Positions 42,751-55,197 of a stretch of 64,000 nucleotides of DNA are shown in pieces. The DNA is from Lyophyllum atratum (Eukaryota; Basidiomycota; Agaricomycetes; Agaricales; Lyophyllaceae). The notes below the pieces were generated by a model that saw nothing but the letters and a program-made list of their open reading frames with translations, was not told where the DNA came from and ran no database searches. Position numbers and translations under genes: made by a program. The stretch spans positions 310,001 to 374,000 of the forward strand of contig JACGCN010000015.1 of NCBI GenBank assembly GCA_014905825.1, written 5' to 3'. How positions within the stretch are numbered: position 1 is the stretch's first letter; every line of letters starts with the position of its first letter.

Positions 42751-43502
42751 ATGTTCAAGAAGTAGGCCAGTCCTGCGCTATCTTAGCTCAGAACCGATAC
42801 TGATATCTAAGCAAACTCTGCCAGATTCAGTCCCTCAGCCGATATCGCAGGGCAAACGCCTGTCAAATCTTCGGTGCAGAGAGCAATCCGGGCAGCGGTG
42901 CTATCGCAATGGAAGATAGAGCCTGAAACACTCGAGGCGATCTGGCCAAAGAAGGAGGGTCTTGTTCATGTCAAATGGTGCGTCCTTATACGTAGTCTAC
43001 ACGCGCGCAGCCATCTGATCATTGTCTGCGCGTAGCAGAGAACACATCTCAATATACACTGTCCAGGGCGAACCCCTTGTCATCCAACACTTTGACGGAC
43101 CCTACTATCCGACATTACGCCTCCTGCACAAATGTGACTCGTCTCGACTCATGCTGGCAAAGAGAGATACTGACTGAACAATGAACACGTTTTTTTGGGA
43201 TTGATTTAGATCCGTACATCCTCCCAAAAGTGGGCATAGATCGTGGCGCAATACGGTTCCTTCTTGCAGGGGCACCCATGATGTGTCCAGGACTCACTTC
43301 GAAGGGCGGGTATCTCCCCCCAGCTGATGCCGCCCTACCTGCAGGGACGCCCGTGGCCATACACGCGGAGGGGAAGGAGCATGCGGTTGGGATTGGTCTC
43401 TTGAAGCTAGGGACGGAGGATATGCGACGAATTAACAAGGACGTTGGGGTGGAGCTTGCGACCTACCTCGGAGATGACCTGTGGGCGCTCAAATCCTTGT
43501 GA
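42751..43502 (+). CDS. TMA20: MCTS1/Tma20 PUA-domain translation factor
   Basis: Four exons: MFKK, then [61 protein letters not shown] and [20 protein letters not shown]. The PUA domain follows ([32 protein letters not shown]), ending [18 protein letters not shown]. The length of about 180 residues matches the family. Tma20 with Tma22 (DENR) removes tRNA from 40S subunits after termination and aids re-initiation. Each exon joint keeps the expected family residue, so the model is firm. Confidence 0.92.
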
Positions 43503-43820
43503 TCACATCTGCGTTTGAAAGAGTCATTAAGATGTACAGTAGTAGAGAGTTCGACATTTGACGAGCGCTTCCGGTGTGTCAATCAGGGTATTCCACGAAC
43601 GCCGCGTGTGTTCTACGTTCTCATAAACAGAAATACGACCGACCCTTGAACGTGGAGAAGCGCAGGCAGGAACATCGAATGCTAATTAGCAGTCTAGGGT
43701 CCTCCCCGCTTCTCCTGAATCCTGATGCAGATGAACCAGCTCAGCAAGGAACGCCTGCTGTTTGGTGCTGCTTTTTCTACAAGCTAATGCGACCGGCGGG
43801 AGCGGAGTCCCAACGCCGCC
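43503..43820. other. Intergenic between TMA20 and SRR1-domain gene
   Basis: About 320 bp, nothing recognisable. Probably 3' UTR and promoter. Confidence 0.4.
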
Positions 43821-44614
43821 ATGAGCGGGACCTCGTCCACCGCAGATCTGTCTCCCTCCGCTTTTTATTCAGACTTTACCGCTGTGCATCGCAAGAAACG
43901 AAAGCACAGAGTCCCCAAGGAGAGGGAGCCTTTGTTGGCCGTTGTGCAGCGTCTCTGGGAAGAGCTTGGACAAGACGATTGGCTGCCCCAATGCCAACGT
44001 CCGTTCCTTGAGCTATTCCCGCACTAAGTCCTTTCTGACCCGCCCCGTACTGTAGAAATTCTCGTAGAGTCCCTCGCAAGTGCGGCGCTCACGTCCCCAG
44101 AGGTGTTGTGCCTGGGTCTTGGCAGCCCCACCGCTTCCGCAAACGCTCGCGTACAGCTCGCGTTCCTGCTAGCGATATGTGAGAGTCTGAACATTGTGTG
44201 TACCCATCATGTTCGGGTGTGTTGTTATCGATCAGACAGCGAACAATGTTTACCCAGGACCGCGCGAAGGTGTTCATGTATGATCCTGTCTTTACGGCCG
44301 AAGACATGTCGCTCTTTGCCGAGCTTGAAGTGCAGCTCCTCACTGAAAATAAAGCAAGTTCCTCTGTTCCGGCGTCCTGTTCGGAGCCACTGGCCAGGGA
44401 TGTTCTAGCTGACATTCGGCTCGTCATCCAGGACGCAGCCTACGCCTTAGATCGGCCGACGCTCTGCTTTATGCCCCACTGCGACTTGGAGCTGTACGAG
44501 AACCTTATCAGCGCTAACTGGTCAAAAGAACGATTACCCAACGTTATCCTGGTCGCGAACCGTCTGGCGGACTATATTGATAGGTGCGGCTTCCAAATCT
44601 TCGCACCGCAATGA
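43821..44614 (+). CDS. SRR1-like domain protein
   Basis: Three exons. The N-terminal exon MSGTSSTADLSPSAF has a basic KKRKHRVPKERE segment. The second exon has the SRR1 hallmark VLCLGLGSPTASANARVQLA, and the third KVFMYDPVFTAEDMSLFAEL, then LCFMPHCDLELYENLISANW and NVILVANRLADYI. Length is about 215 residues. SRR1-like proteins are linked to circadian output in plants and to heme regulation in animals; the fungal role is unknown. The exon joints at 43998/44056 and 44195/44258 preserve the frame. Confidence 0.88.
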
Positions 44615-45131
44615 ATGCCTTATCGTGTGACCTCGTTTCCGTGATAGCAACCCCAGACACAAGTTGGAAACGAGGGCCCCTTCCGTCTTAAACCTTGGTT
44701 AGTACCTGATTTCTCACGTTACATTAAGTCATGGGATGCTGAACCCTCGTTCAGCCCCCTCACTGCAATGCTACCCTTTTCCAGCGTCGCGTCCGTGGCC
44801 AACGGCATTCAATAACACAGCAGTGCAGTTTGTCGGATTACAAACAGACTCTTTGTCTTTACCGGAATAATGGATAGTATACTAGACATCAACCTACAAC
44901 CGTGTCCGAGCGGGCGCGGATGCGATCGAGAAGTCGCGGGACATTTGAAAAATGACGTGATTGAAACACCTATGCAATTCTCAGTCAGACTCATGATGTC
45001 TATAAAGATTATCATATCAACAAGTGAATTGGAATAATACACGGGCCCAACGATGCAATAAATGAGATGATGGACAAGCAAGGTAAAACATAGAGATGCA
45101 AATTGGAGGTCAAAAACTGGTAGTGTAGCGA
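44615..45131. other. Intergenic between SRR1-domain gene and acidic-protein gene
   Basis: About 520 bp. It holds a perfect 10-bp inverted repeat, CCTCGTTTCC (44631-44640) and GGAAACGAGG (44666-44675), just after the SRR1 stop, possibly a 3'-end hairpin. No gene seen. Confidence 0.4.
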
Positions 45132-46103
45132 CTAGCACTCTTGGTGATTATTGTAGGGTTGACGGTCGTCTGGGAAAGGGAGAGGATCAATCTCGAATGG
45201 ATAGAAATACGGATCGTCCGAATCGACATGGACATGGGGGATAGTGTGTCGCAACCTGCTGCGCTCGGTGGGGAGGGGGATTGAAGCTGCGTCCATCGGT
45301 GAGAGTGAGTTGCTAGACAGACCAAGAGAAGGTGTAAGGGGCGCGTCAGAGTCGTCGTCTGACGTGTCTTCTATGGTGTCGGGCACTGAAAGGTTTTCTA
45401 CGTCGCTGAGATCATAGTAGGGGAGAGGATCATCATAGGGAGCAGCAGGAATAAAGGAAAGCGAGGGATCAAAGGCCGAGTCGAACTCGTAGGGATAGAT
45501 GAGCGGGGGATGAAATGGTGGATATGGCACAGGATATGGATACGAATATGATACAGTGATGGACTGAGGATAGCAATTAGAGTGGTTGGGAAGGTCGTCG
45601 GAAGACGACATTGGCGAGCCCATGGGACTTAACAGCAATTGATCGTCGTCTTCATCCCCGGGAATCGAGATATTGGGGTCTGACTCGGCTGCGAACTCGT
45701 ACTCATCGTCGTCACCGAGCGTCTCCAGGAGAGAGTCAAGCCAGTCTGATTCGGAAGCGTTGACATCTGCACTAGGTCCACTGACGAATTTTCCGGCGTC
45801 GGGAAACATGAAGGAATCAAGTTCCTCCGTGTCGTCAGCGTCTTCTTCGACAGTGTTTATTTCAATCATGGGTAGGCTGGAGGATGTGGAGGGTGAGGAG
45901 ACGATGGAGTTTTTGAGCAGTACCCAACGGTGCAAACTACAGGTGTCGCGGCCTCCTACCGACACGTGCAGCTTGGAACGGGCCATGGTGAAAAGAGTCG
46001 TTGTGTCAGACATTGCGATACGGATGTGCTGTGGTGTGGCGCCTAATGCACATTTCGGATTTCCCGTCAGCTCCGAGGACTGCAGCAGAGCGCGCACGGA
46101 CAT
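45132..46103 (-). CDS. Conserved-looking acidic protein of unknown function (323 aa)
   Basis: Single long frame; the first in-frame ATG is at 46103 (the upstream codons lack ATG but are open). The N-terminal part is compact (MSVRALLQSSELTGNPKCAL, HIRIAMSDTTTLFTMARSKL, DTCSLHRWVLLKNSIV) and looks like a folded segment. The rest is low complexity: acidic runs (EEDADDTEELDSF), a Tyr/Pro-rich stretch (SYPYPVPYPPFHPPLIYPYE) and a short conserved-like tail, DPYFYPFEIDPLPFP. I do not recognise a domain. The uneven composition with a sharply defined N-terminal block suggests a real gene, possibly a regulatory protein. Confidence 0.65.
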   Translation of the reverse strand: MSVRALLQSSELTGNPKCALGATPQHIRIAMSDTTTLFTMARSKLHVSVGGRDTCSLHRWVLLKNSIVSSPSTSSSLPMIEINTVEEDADDTEELDSFMFPDAGKFVSGPSADVNASESDWLDSLLETLGDDDEYEFAAESDPNISIPGDEDDDQLLLSPMGSPMSSSDDLPNHSNCYPQSITVSYSYPYPVPYPPFHPPLIYPYEFDSAFDPSLSFIPAAPYDDPLPYYDLSDVENLSVPDTIEDTSDDDSDAPLTPSLGLSSNSLSPMDAASIPLPTERSRLRHTIPHVHVDSDDPYFYPFEIDPLPFPDDRQPYNNHQEC

Positions 46104-46610
46104 ACCTGGGGTTAAGGATGTCGGGGTCACGACAGGTGTATACGGTAGACGATTTCGGGTTCGAAGAGTAGGGAGCCGTGCTTGTTTGTACGGACGAGTG
46201 TGTTGACCATTCTCACAGGGAGGCTGCGCCAGACAGTCAACGGGGTGACTCGGCAGTAGTGAGGAGAGGGAGAGGGCGACGGGGTGCGAGGTGCGCGAAG
46301 ACGGCGAGATTATGCCAACATGATGCTGGCAGACTTGGGAGGGTGGACTTGGGCAAGACACAACAGGAAACTCGAAACTTTATACACATTACGTCTGCTG
46401 ACTCGATCGAACCAAGCCAGTCACGCGACCCGGTTCGTCCGAATTCAGTACCACCTCGGACAATCGGGCGATAAGCCGCCATCATCACCCCACTTTACAG
46501 AGTCCTCCAAATGCGTGTGTATGCCCTTCTCTCACGGCATTGAAACCGCCGTCCAGAGCTAATATCTACAAGAAATGTCGCCAGTAATAGTAGTGATCCA
46601 CCCCCTAATA
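46104..46610. other. Intergenic, upstream of the acidic-protein gene
   Basis: About 500 bp. The frame of the acidic protein stays open to about 46361 without an ATG, so this may be 5' UTR. Nothing else seen. Confidence 0.4.
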
Positions 46611-49481
46611 TCATCCCTCGTCCATCTTATCATCACCCACTTCGTCCTTCATTGTATCAAGCAGCTTCTTGATCTTGCTCAGGCTCTTCGGAGAGATGTC
46701 CCGAGCAACCGCTAGGGTTTGGGCGGACTTCGCCTCATTCCCTAATAGACGGTACACCCTCGCAAGTTGGAAAACGACATTGGACTCCTCCGGGGTCGAG
46801 CTTCTAAGGTACTCCAGGTCCTGTACAGCCAGCTGCGGAGGAGAAGATGAACAATGTGCATCACTTGAACAAAGAAGCGCTGCGTTCTCGTACCTCATAT
46901 TTCCTCAACGAGACAAGAATCTTAGCCCTTCTATAACGAACCAGCGCGTTATCGGGCGCCAAACGCACAGCTTCATTGAATAGGGCTAGAGCAGTATTGC
47001 GTTCCCCGCGTCTTTCGACAGCCTGTGAACGAAAATAGGCGGTTCCGTTAACCCCGTGACAAGACCCTGCATGTTGACTCCACTCACCATCCCTACACAG
47101 CCAAGTAGAACTGCATTGTTAGGGTGGATTTCAACAGCTTTCCGATAGTGGTACTCGGCTAGGCGAATCTTGCTCATCCGCAAATAACATGTTCCCAATC
47201 CGTACCTGTCGATCGGTGTCAGTCAAATGATAGGGTGATAGTGGCTGTATAAAGCATCCGCACCATGCATTATAGTGGCGTGGATCTGCACGTAAAGCGC
47301 ACTGAAAGAAATTGATGGCCTTGTGCACATCTTCATCAATGGACTCGTGCCCACTGAGCGTATACGCATAAGCGCACGTCGGGTCCATCTGGGCAGCACG
47401 CCTGAAGCATGTGAGGGCTTGTGACCGTTCCTTTTGTAGCGAAAATAGATTGCCCACTGCAATCCAGGCTTGTGACGACTGGGGGTTGATATTGAGTAGT
47501 TCCTGCGCCAGGAACGACAACTCAACGTTGCGCTGCAAATGCCACAGGAGGGTCGAATAGACTTCCATATCCCATAAACGATGAGGTTCAAGAATACGAA
47601 CTGCCTTGAAGGCACGTTCCGCCTATAATTAAGACGAAGTTAGAGATAAGGGATCACGATTCGAAGAGGGTAAGAAGGACGGACGGAAGCAAAATCCAAT
47701 TTCTCATAGTGGGCTCTGCCAACCACGGCCAACACCCAGGGCGAGGACTGATAAACACTCGGCAACTGTTCCAGCTCCTGTAGGCAGGTTTGGCAATCGT
47801 ACATGGCCAACGCACGGAACGCACTCGCGTACTTGCGTGTGAGGTTGTACATATAATGGTCGGCCAGCTCGATATCGTACTCCTCTTGCGCCGCCTGCTC
47901 GTGCGCTGCGGTCCAGTTACTCGGAGAAGGCGATACCTCCGATCCTGGCGAGTGCGCTACTGAGGGGGGTGATTGGGAGTAGGCAACTTCACTGGCGGTG
48001 AAAACGTCGTCCTCGACATCCGATTCTGCCGAACGCGAACGCGTGTTCACGGATGGTCGCCGTTTACCACGAGTCGTAAGCTATACATCATACAATTGAA
48101 GAAAGAGCACAAGTTAGCGGTATGCAGTACAAAATTCATAGCAGTCGCACCTTCGATGTATGTGGTATTTTCGTTCCAGTCCCGCTCAGTAGCCGAGTAC
48201 TTCGACGCGTCGCGATGGTCGCCGCTATTGGCTGAGCACTGCTCTTCCCAACACCGGTTGTCCTAGAGGACGTCGTGGGCTGAGAACGACGACCGGAAGA
48301 TGAGAAGATGTTAGCAAAGATCAAGGCCGGGCGTGCGCGTGCCTTTTTCAAGGGGTCGTCCACACTCAATTTACTCGGTATTGAGTTCTTGACAGCTTCT
48401 GGAGGCCGTGCCGTGGACCGCTGCCGCTTGGGATTCGGGCCAGCCTCATCAGCCGATGCAATGGGACGATGTACAGGAGCTTGGACAGAGCCAATGTTTG
48501 TAGGTTGGGAACGAGTGACTCGATGGGCTTGTTGAAACGAGTTTTCGAGATAGAAGGAGGAGTCGTTAGTAGCTCTGCAGGAGTGATTAGCGCGAGCTGT
48601 GACAGAAGAGAGAATGCTTGAAGCTACATTGAGTCGCGGGGCCCGAGTGGAGGACCCATCCGAAAGGGTTGAGGTTGTGACAAGTCGGGCTTCCATGTTC
48701 GAAACATATTACCGGCGTTGCCGGGATCTGGTGTGAAGAATCCAGCGCCTGTAGCGACTGGGACAGACTTCCCTTGAATGTCTTCGGGCGGTGCTCGCTT
48801 GACAGGGGGTGGCCGCGGCGGATAGATTTCGTCGATTTGAGGTATCGATCCTGCATATAGATTTCTTCATCAGTACTGGCAAAAGATATCCTGCGCCGGA
48901 AACCGAACCTAGGGCACACAACCCCTCAAATGCCTCCCAAATTTGTGGATTTATCGCCAATGCCTGTCGAAAGCTTGACGAAGCCTTTTCGGGAAGGTTG
49001 CCTTTGAGTGCCATACTGCCCGATCGACATCGCAAAGCTGCCTCGTCAGGAAATGGGCGTGCCGTTCTACGACTTGTGGACGCTATTGGACCAAGTTGTG
49101 TCAGCAGCAGTACCCTCGGACGCCATGAAACTGACCTGAAGGAATATAGGTCAAGTCCTGCATTGTTACTTCCAGCGCCTCGCGTGCCTGTCGATGGCGT
49201 CCTAGTGCCGTGCAGCACTTCGCTTTTATCTCGAGGCAGCCATTGCAATAAATAGTGGACGGTTGATTGACCAAGGAGAGGGCCGAGTGTGTTTGGCCTT
49301 CACGGAGAAGTGCAGTGGCATACAGGTGACGCGAATCGTGGTTGTGCTGGTCTATGGCGTAGTATCTCTCTGCATGAAAGACAGCAGTCTTGGTGAGATC
49401 TGAGTCGAGACATGACCACACGAGCGACTGGAAGCGTTGGGCGAGATGGGGTAGAAATGACGGGGATAGTTCTTGCTGCAT
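46611..49481 (-). CDS. CDC27: APC3/CDC27 subunit of the anaphase-promoting complex
   Basis: From the ATG at 49481: MQQELSPSFLPHLAQRFQSL, SCLDSDLTKTAVFHAERYYA and LREGQTHSALSLVNQPS, the N-terminal TPR dimerisation region of CDC27. A long disordered Ser/Thr/Pro-rich linker follows (48700-47950, with many SP/TP sites). The C-terminal TPR superhelix comes next: AFRALAMYDCQTCLQELEQL, SPWVLAVVGRAHYEKLDF, MEVYSTLLWHLQRNVELSFL, SSQAWIAVGNLFSLQKER, QMDPTCAYAYTLSGHE, NAWYGLGTCYLRMSKIRLAE, HYRKAVEIHPNNAVLLGCVG and APDNALVRYRRAKILVSL. It binds the IR tail of the CDC20/CDH1 activators. Stop is at 46611. Confidence 0.9.
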
Positions 49482-49755
49482 GCGGTTTCAACCGCCTCGT
49501 CACGGAGCGGCCTGGGAGGAGGGAGATATATAGAGCTTGAGGAGATTGACGCGGTGGACGGTGGGGCGTCGCGTGCAGCGTTGCGCAACGATGAGTGGCA
49601 GGAACAAAATCACAGCTCAAAGATCGCTCCTCATTCAGGTCAATGTTGATTCTCAGTTATGGTGCACGTGACTCCACGCGTTCTCGTCACGGTGTCTAAA
49701 CGATAAATTCAACAGGCTGTTACAACTATATCTACTGCTCGTTTTGTTCCGTACT

Positions 49756-51834
49756 CTAGTGGCCATGGGGATCCGGTTCACCCTTTTGCTCTGTGAGAGT
49801 TAACAGACACCCAATGAGTCCACGTATGTGCCAAAACCATGAACACTCACCGGGAACACATTGGATGGCATCATCAATCCGCAACAATGATACGGCCGCT
49901 TCATAAGCAGACTTCAAGCTCTTCACCTTGCTCATCGTGGGCTCTAAGACTCCTGCAGTCACATTGTCGCGAACTTCTCCGTTCATGAGGTCGAGGCCAT
50001 ATCGCAGCAGGGCCTTTTTGGGATCGCCAACGGGTGCATTTTGTGCGGCGTTGTGGTATGACCGCAGTTTCGCGATCAAATCGGTTGAGTCCTTTGCCGC
50101 GTTAACTGCGAGAGTTTTGGGGATGGACAGAAGTGCACCCGCAAACTCTGCAATGGCAAGTTGCTCCCTGGAGCCCTAGGAAAAGATCACAATTAATTTA
50201 TGAGATTAAAATGATCATGATGAAACTCAAACATACCACTGTCGTGGCAAAGTTCTCCAGGTAGATGCTCAGGGCAGTCTCAACAGCTCCACCACCCGGA
50301 ACTACAGCACCGCTCTCCAATGTACGCTTGATGATGGAGAGTGAATCGTGGAGTGCCCGTTCCATTTCATCCAACATGTAGTCATTCGCGCCTCGCAAAA
50401 CAATCGAGGAAGAGTTCACGACTTTCGTACCCTTGACCAGGATGAGCTCGTCATCGGATATGCGCTCCTGAATAACTTCGTCCGCGGTGCCCAGGTAGCT
50501 CGCCTCGAAGGATTCCTCTCCTTCGAGATTGGCAAGACTCGATACAAGTGTACCCCCGGTAGCTTTCGCAATCCGGCGAAGATCCTCCTTCCTACACCGG
50601 CGGACTGCCATTGCGCCAGCCTCGACGAACTCCTTCAGGCAAAGGTCATCGATTCCTTTGGTCGTCAACACGACGTTCGCGCCTGCAGCCAAAATTTTGC
50701 GGATTCGCTCCAGGGTAATTTCAGACTCCCTGTTTAGTGAGGCGTATAGATCAGATACCAATGCCACTTGAACCGCGATATCGCCTACCGCTTCCTAATC
50801 TCCTCCAACTGGCCGGGATCTTCGACGAGGATCTGGACGCCCTAGCTGCATACGCGCTTTGAGAGGTTAATATCTAAACAGGCGATTTTGGCATTCGTGA
50901 TGCGTTTCTTCATCGCTGGAAGGACATAGAATAAGTCCGATAACATGTTGCTGTGGTAGCACATTACCTTGACTTGCAACAGTGCAGTTCAAAGCATAAC
51001 CTTGAACGAACATAGACTCCCTTGCGCTACGCCCATGTGCCTTCAGAACATTGACAGCCTTCACAGGGTACTTGATGTCACCCCGCAAATTGATCGTCCG
51101 CACGGACAACATCGCGTCCACGGCCATTGGAGCAAAGAGATCGTCATCGCTAAAAGCCCATTTGAAGTTGCAGACAATCCAAACGAGATAAACCGAGGCC
51201 GGACTCACTTTCCGATGATTTTGCTCGCCATCGTCGTCTTTGCAACATTTATCAACGCCTCCCTCCCCAGAGCATCGACCTTGATGCTAAGCTGATCCTG
51301 CATGAACTTGACAGCCTCCCTGCACGCCAATCGGTACCCGGTGATGATCGTCGTGGGGTGGATCTTGGCTTTGACCAGTTCGTTTGCGCGCCGCAGTAGC
51401 TCTGCAGCAATAATGACCACAGACGTCGTTCCATCTCCGACTTCCTTGTCCTGTTTCTGTGCAAGGTCGACAAAGATGCGGCCTGCAGGATGTTCGACGG
51501 AGAGCAGCGAGAGGATGGTAGCACCATCGTTGGAGATTGTGACCTCCTGATCAGTTGAACGCCTATGAGTACTCCAATCCACAATCGTCAGCCCAAAGAT
51601 ATACATGCACGCACTCCGATGTTATCTACAAGCATTTTGTCCAGACCCAGAGGTCCAAGAGAGCTCTTGACAACGTTTGCGATGGATTGAGCAGCGATAA
51701 CTGGGTATGCTTGCATCAGGCAGATGTCTTTAGGACTTAAAGTCAAGACACGCACCGTTTTGATCACGGATGTCTTGGCCAGAGACACGGTCCCCACCGA
51801 GAAAGGCGCCTGCCCTAGGATCCCGCTGAAACAT
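49756..51834 (-). CDS. CCT1: Chaperonin CCT subunit alpha (TCP1)
   Basis: From the ATG at 51834: MFQRDPRAGAFLGGDRVSGQ, then AAQSIANVVKSSLGPLGLDK, EVTISNDGATILSLLSVEHP, the ATP motif QDKEVGDGTTSVVIIAAELL, KIHPTTIITGYRLACREAV, KAHGRSARESMFVQGYALNC, MKKRITNAKIACLDINL, RKILAAGANVVLTTKGIDD, FVEAGAMAVRRCRKEDLRR, LANLEGEESFEASYLG and ESGAVVPGGGAVETALSIYL. The last part reads NAAKDSTDLIAKLRSYHN and ends EQKGEPDPHGH. GGVDD-type residues are those of the alpha subunit (TKGIDD...VRRC). A 61-nt intron at about 50729-50789 joins EEIRKR to ESEITLERIRK. It is part of the ring that folds actin and tubulin. Confidence 0.93.
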
Positions 51835-52856
51835 GGTGAAAAAGTTGTTCGGGGATGCGAAATAAAGCGGAAGCTGCGAGACAGGTGAGATTCCCAGATT
51901 CGTTTGGTCAAATCTTCGAACGCGTCTACGCGTATTCGAACGGCGCTTGAATCAGATTTCTAAGCGCGCGAGAGGCCCCTTCCCTCGATTTTCTTCGACG
52001 TACGACGACGGGAAGACAGACTAAGTCCGGTTCAATTTGCGGAAGATGATTGGCATTACATCGATCGTTCATTGGGTAGGAGTTCGACGAATGAGGAATG
52101 ACATCAATATATAGAAGACACGACACAAGGGTGGTCCAAAACTGGGGACCAGTCCGAAACAAGATGGTAATGGAACGAAGGCCGATATAGTATGAATAAA
52201 GAAAGGGAAACCAGAGGTGATGCGGAAAAGGATGAGGTGAACCTGCCCAGAGGATCCGTGTGGTGATATGGTGACATTGTCTATGAAGAGACAAAAAAGG
52301 TATCATGAATGAAGGAGAAAAAGGGAATACACGCGGGTCCTACGTGCAGATATCAAGATGGAAATAGAGGGGAATAGATGAGGGATTTCATATGCATGGG
52401 GTCAAGAGTGTGATTGTCCTAGAGGCAGAGATGAAGAAACAGATCTGGTGAGATGGCTACACTGCATGAGGCGTGTGGATAAATAGTATAGTCAAACAAG
52501 ATGGAATGCTATGAGGGCTATAGGGGATCGAGCAGCGGTGCTGGTCGATGGCTTGCTTTGATGTGTCGACGTTTGCGTGGACAACTCGAAGCGGCAGGCC
52601 GCATGAGGCGGCGGGCGAGAAGTTGCTCTCGAAAGTAAAGGAGTGGCGTGCCATGGTTGGTGCGTGAGGGCGAGTTTTGAGTCGCGTCAAGTCGTAGAAA
52701 ACATAAGAGATCGTGCGGTATTTTTAGTGGGTCTTGAGTGCGTGTAGGGATACATTGGCGAGGCGTCGATTCCCTGATACTACGGTGAATAGACGTGTAT
52801 CTTGAGGGTGCGGCATGAAAGGACGTCGCGAGCGTGATCAAGGTCGATGTCGGGGA
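51835..52856. other. Intergenic between CCT1 start and CDC25 stop
   Basis: About 1 kb holding the CCT1 promoter at its left end and CDC25 3' sequence at its right. Open frames on the minus strand (51926-52306, 52518-52841) have no recognisable features. Nothing else seen. Confidence 0.45.
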
Positions 52857-55197
52857 TCAGTAGACCATGCGAACGGGGTTGTAAGTTTCGGCGCGTGCGA
52901 GGGGTGCGCGAGCAATCCTCTTGCCCTTGAGAGCAGCAGCCTTTGTCGGAGGTGGGCATGGGCTGTCACCGAGGTCCGTGTCGGTATCGTCAGCCTCCGC
53001 AGTTGTATTGCCGTCTTCCTGGAGCGTCATAAGCACACCACCTCTGCGAGTGCGCGCTGCGTTGGCAGCAGCGAAAACCTGATTCGGCCCACCACTCGGC
53101 GCGGTATTCCTTTTCTGTGATTGCGAGACCGATGTCTTGCTGGGGACCTCACCATAGGCATAGGATTTGTGGCGACCAAATCGAGCCTTTCGGAACTGGT
53201 CCAAGTCCTCTCGGCGCGATGCGGCATGAGTTGGGTCGTCCATGGTCACATAGGCCGGCGGTTCGCAACGAAGAGGAGAGGTCTTGAAGTACTGGCAGTA
53301 ACCACCCTCGAGGATGTACACTTCGGGAAAATGGATCTTGGGGTACACGTGGTTATTCATAGCACGGTCCTTAGCACGGAGATGCTTCGCGCTACGAGGA
53401 TGTCAATTTAAGTCACACGACGGAAAGACAGAGACTTACAAAGTAGGAGCTCGCTTCGCGCTGAACTCACAGTGGAAAACCAGGATAGGTCTTCTTAATC
53501 GAATCGCCACTTGTCGATGGTCTGGGTTTAGTCAAGCTGGGGCCAAGCAGAAGTTCTTCGACTGCGGCTGTGGTGTTAATGTTCACAGCGCCAGGGATGT
53601 GTCCGCCAGCGTATTCGTAGTCAAATCGACAGTCGATAATATGGAAGTCAACAATCTGCGAGTCGTATTTGCTTGTCCAATAGATCATCCAACTACGAAG
53701 ACGGGAGTAAGTGACAGGAACAAAGATAGAACAAGGATGCATACTGTTTTGCAGTTAATCCTCATCAGACCGTCTTCTCTCACTCGGTGGCAAGGGAGAA
53801 TCTTTCCATGGGTTTCGTTATCTCCGAATCCCGGCATTCCAGCGGCCAAGTACCTTGATGACGGGACTGTCTTTCATCGTCATTGCAGTTAGCACCCGTG
53901 AGCGGCCTGAAATCCTCTGTGCCATCAGCATCGTCTGATAGTCTTCACTTGTTGGCGCTTGGAATATGCCTGAGCAGGTGACGACATATCCGGACCATCG
54001 AAAGATGACTCGTCCGACAAGCCGTCCAAGAAGTTCGACTGAGGAATGAGTGCAGAGAACGCGCGGCGGACAGGAGGGGCACCCTTGGGGCTCGCTTCAT
54101 CTTCAACAACTCCGGCAGAGGTGAGGACTGGGTAGGCAGATTGAAGAGGTTGGGTGTCAGAGGGAGCTATCATCGCTGACAGAGCAGGCCGGCGAGGTCG
54201 CTTAGGGAAAGAAGAGGACGGTGCGCCCAGCCCTTGAAGTGTGGGCTTGCTAAAGCGATTGAGCAGAGAGTTACTTGCCATGCGCTCCAACTTGGATTGA
54301 GATGGAGAAGGTTGCATAGGGGAGGAGCTCTCCAGCTCGAAGCTTCGGATTGGCTCTGGCGATAAAGAACGACGTTTCTTAGGCTGGGGAATGGCTGGCG
54401 AGTCGAGAGACCGGCGAGGTGACATGGTATCGAAGAAAAGATTGGTGAACCCAGTTACTGTCGGGGCGGCTGACGCAGGGACAGGAGAAAACGAATATAG
54501 AGCGGCAGGTGGCTGGTCAGCCACAAAGGACGTATCAACGTCCATAGCATCATCCGCGGGGAAGGAGGGTACTTGAAGAGGCTGACAAGAAAGTAAAACA
54601 AGGCTGTCAGTCACATTCCGCATGTCTTAAAGCGCGTGAATACTCACTGCCGACTTGGGTGGTTCGGAACATGTGCAGTCATAAGCCACTCCGTGGGTAA
54701 TGCAGCGCGCGTGGTTTTCTTCGAGGTGGTTGTACCCTGTTGCGACTTCAAAGTCGGCGCAGGCGCCAGTAGGGGGCTCGGAAGTAGCCCATTACTGAGG
54801 TCGCCTCCAAACAACCGCGCTGCGCTTGTGAACGCGCGTGGCCGTGCTCCTTGCTTTACCGACGGCTTGGGCGGAGGAGCCGGGGAGATATCCATAGGCT
54901 CTGCAGTACTCCTCCTCTGGAGTCAGGGCAACGGTCGCATGCGGGGGTGAATACTAGAGACACTGTCGAAGCAAAGGACGCCTCGAGATCAGAGGAGAGA
55001 AAATCGTCGACTTCTTGACGGCGAATAGAGCGCTCGCTTCGCTTGCGGGAAGGCGCGGACGGGGGGTTGAGGTATTGAGATGTAGAAGATGGAGCGAAAA
55101 AGGACATGTCGAATGGGAAATCCGGATGAAGGTTACTCTTGTGTTTCTTGTATGGCTGTCTTGAATCTATGATGCGGTCCATGAAAGACATCGCCAT
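52857..55197 (-). CDS. CDC25: CDC25 M-phase inducer phosphatase
   Basis: From the ATG at 55197: MAMSFMDRIIDSRQPYKKHK, then a long disordered N-terminal half rich in SP/TP sites (DTMSPRRSLDSPAIPQPKKRR, SLSPEPIRSFELES, FDGPDMSSPAQAYSKR). The C-terminal rhodanese-type catalytic domain shows FHIIDCRFDYEYAGGHIPGA, NINTTAAVEELLL, the active-site loop LVHCEFSAKRAP (Cys nucleophile plus Arg), FPEVYILEGGYCQYF and CEPPAYVTMDDPTH. Beyond the domain, REDLDQFRKARFGRHKSYAY resembles the CDC25 C-terminal helix that binds the cyclin-CDK. It removes inhibitory phosphates from CDK1. Active-site residues are intact. The end at 52857 follows a Lys/Arg-rich tail (KAAALKGKRIARAP). Confidence 0.9.

Noticed and set aside
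50725..50795. Extra CCT1 coding segment (VALVSDLYASLNR) on a continuous frame
   Set aside because: Splicing a 61-nt GTAGGC...AACAG intron gives EEIRKRESEITLERIRK, which matches the family without an insertion.
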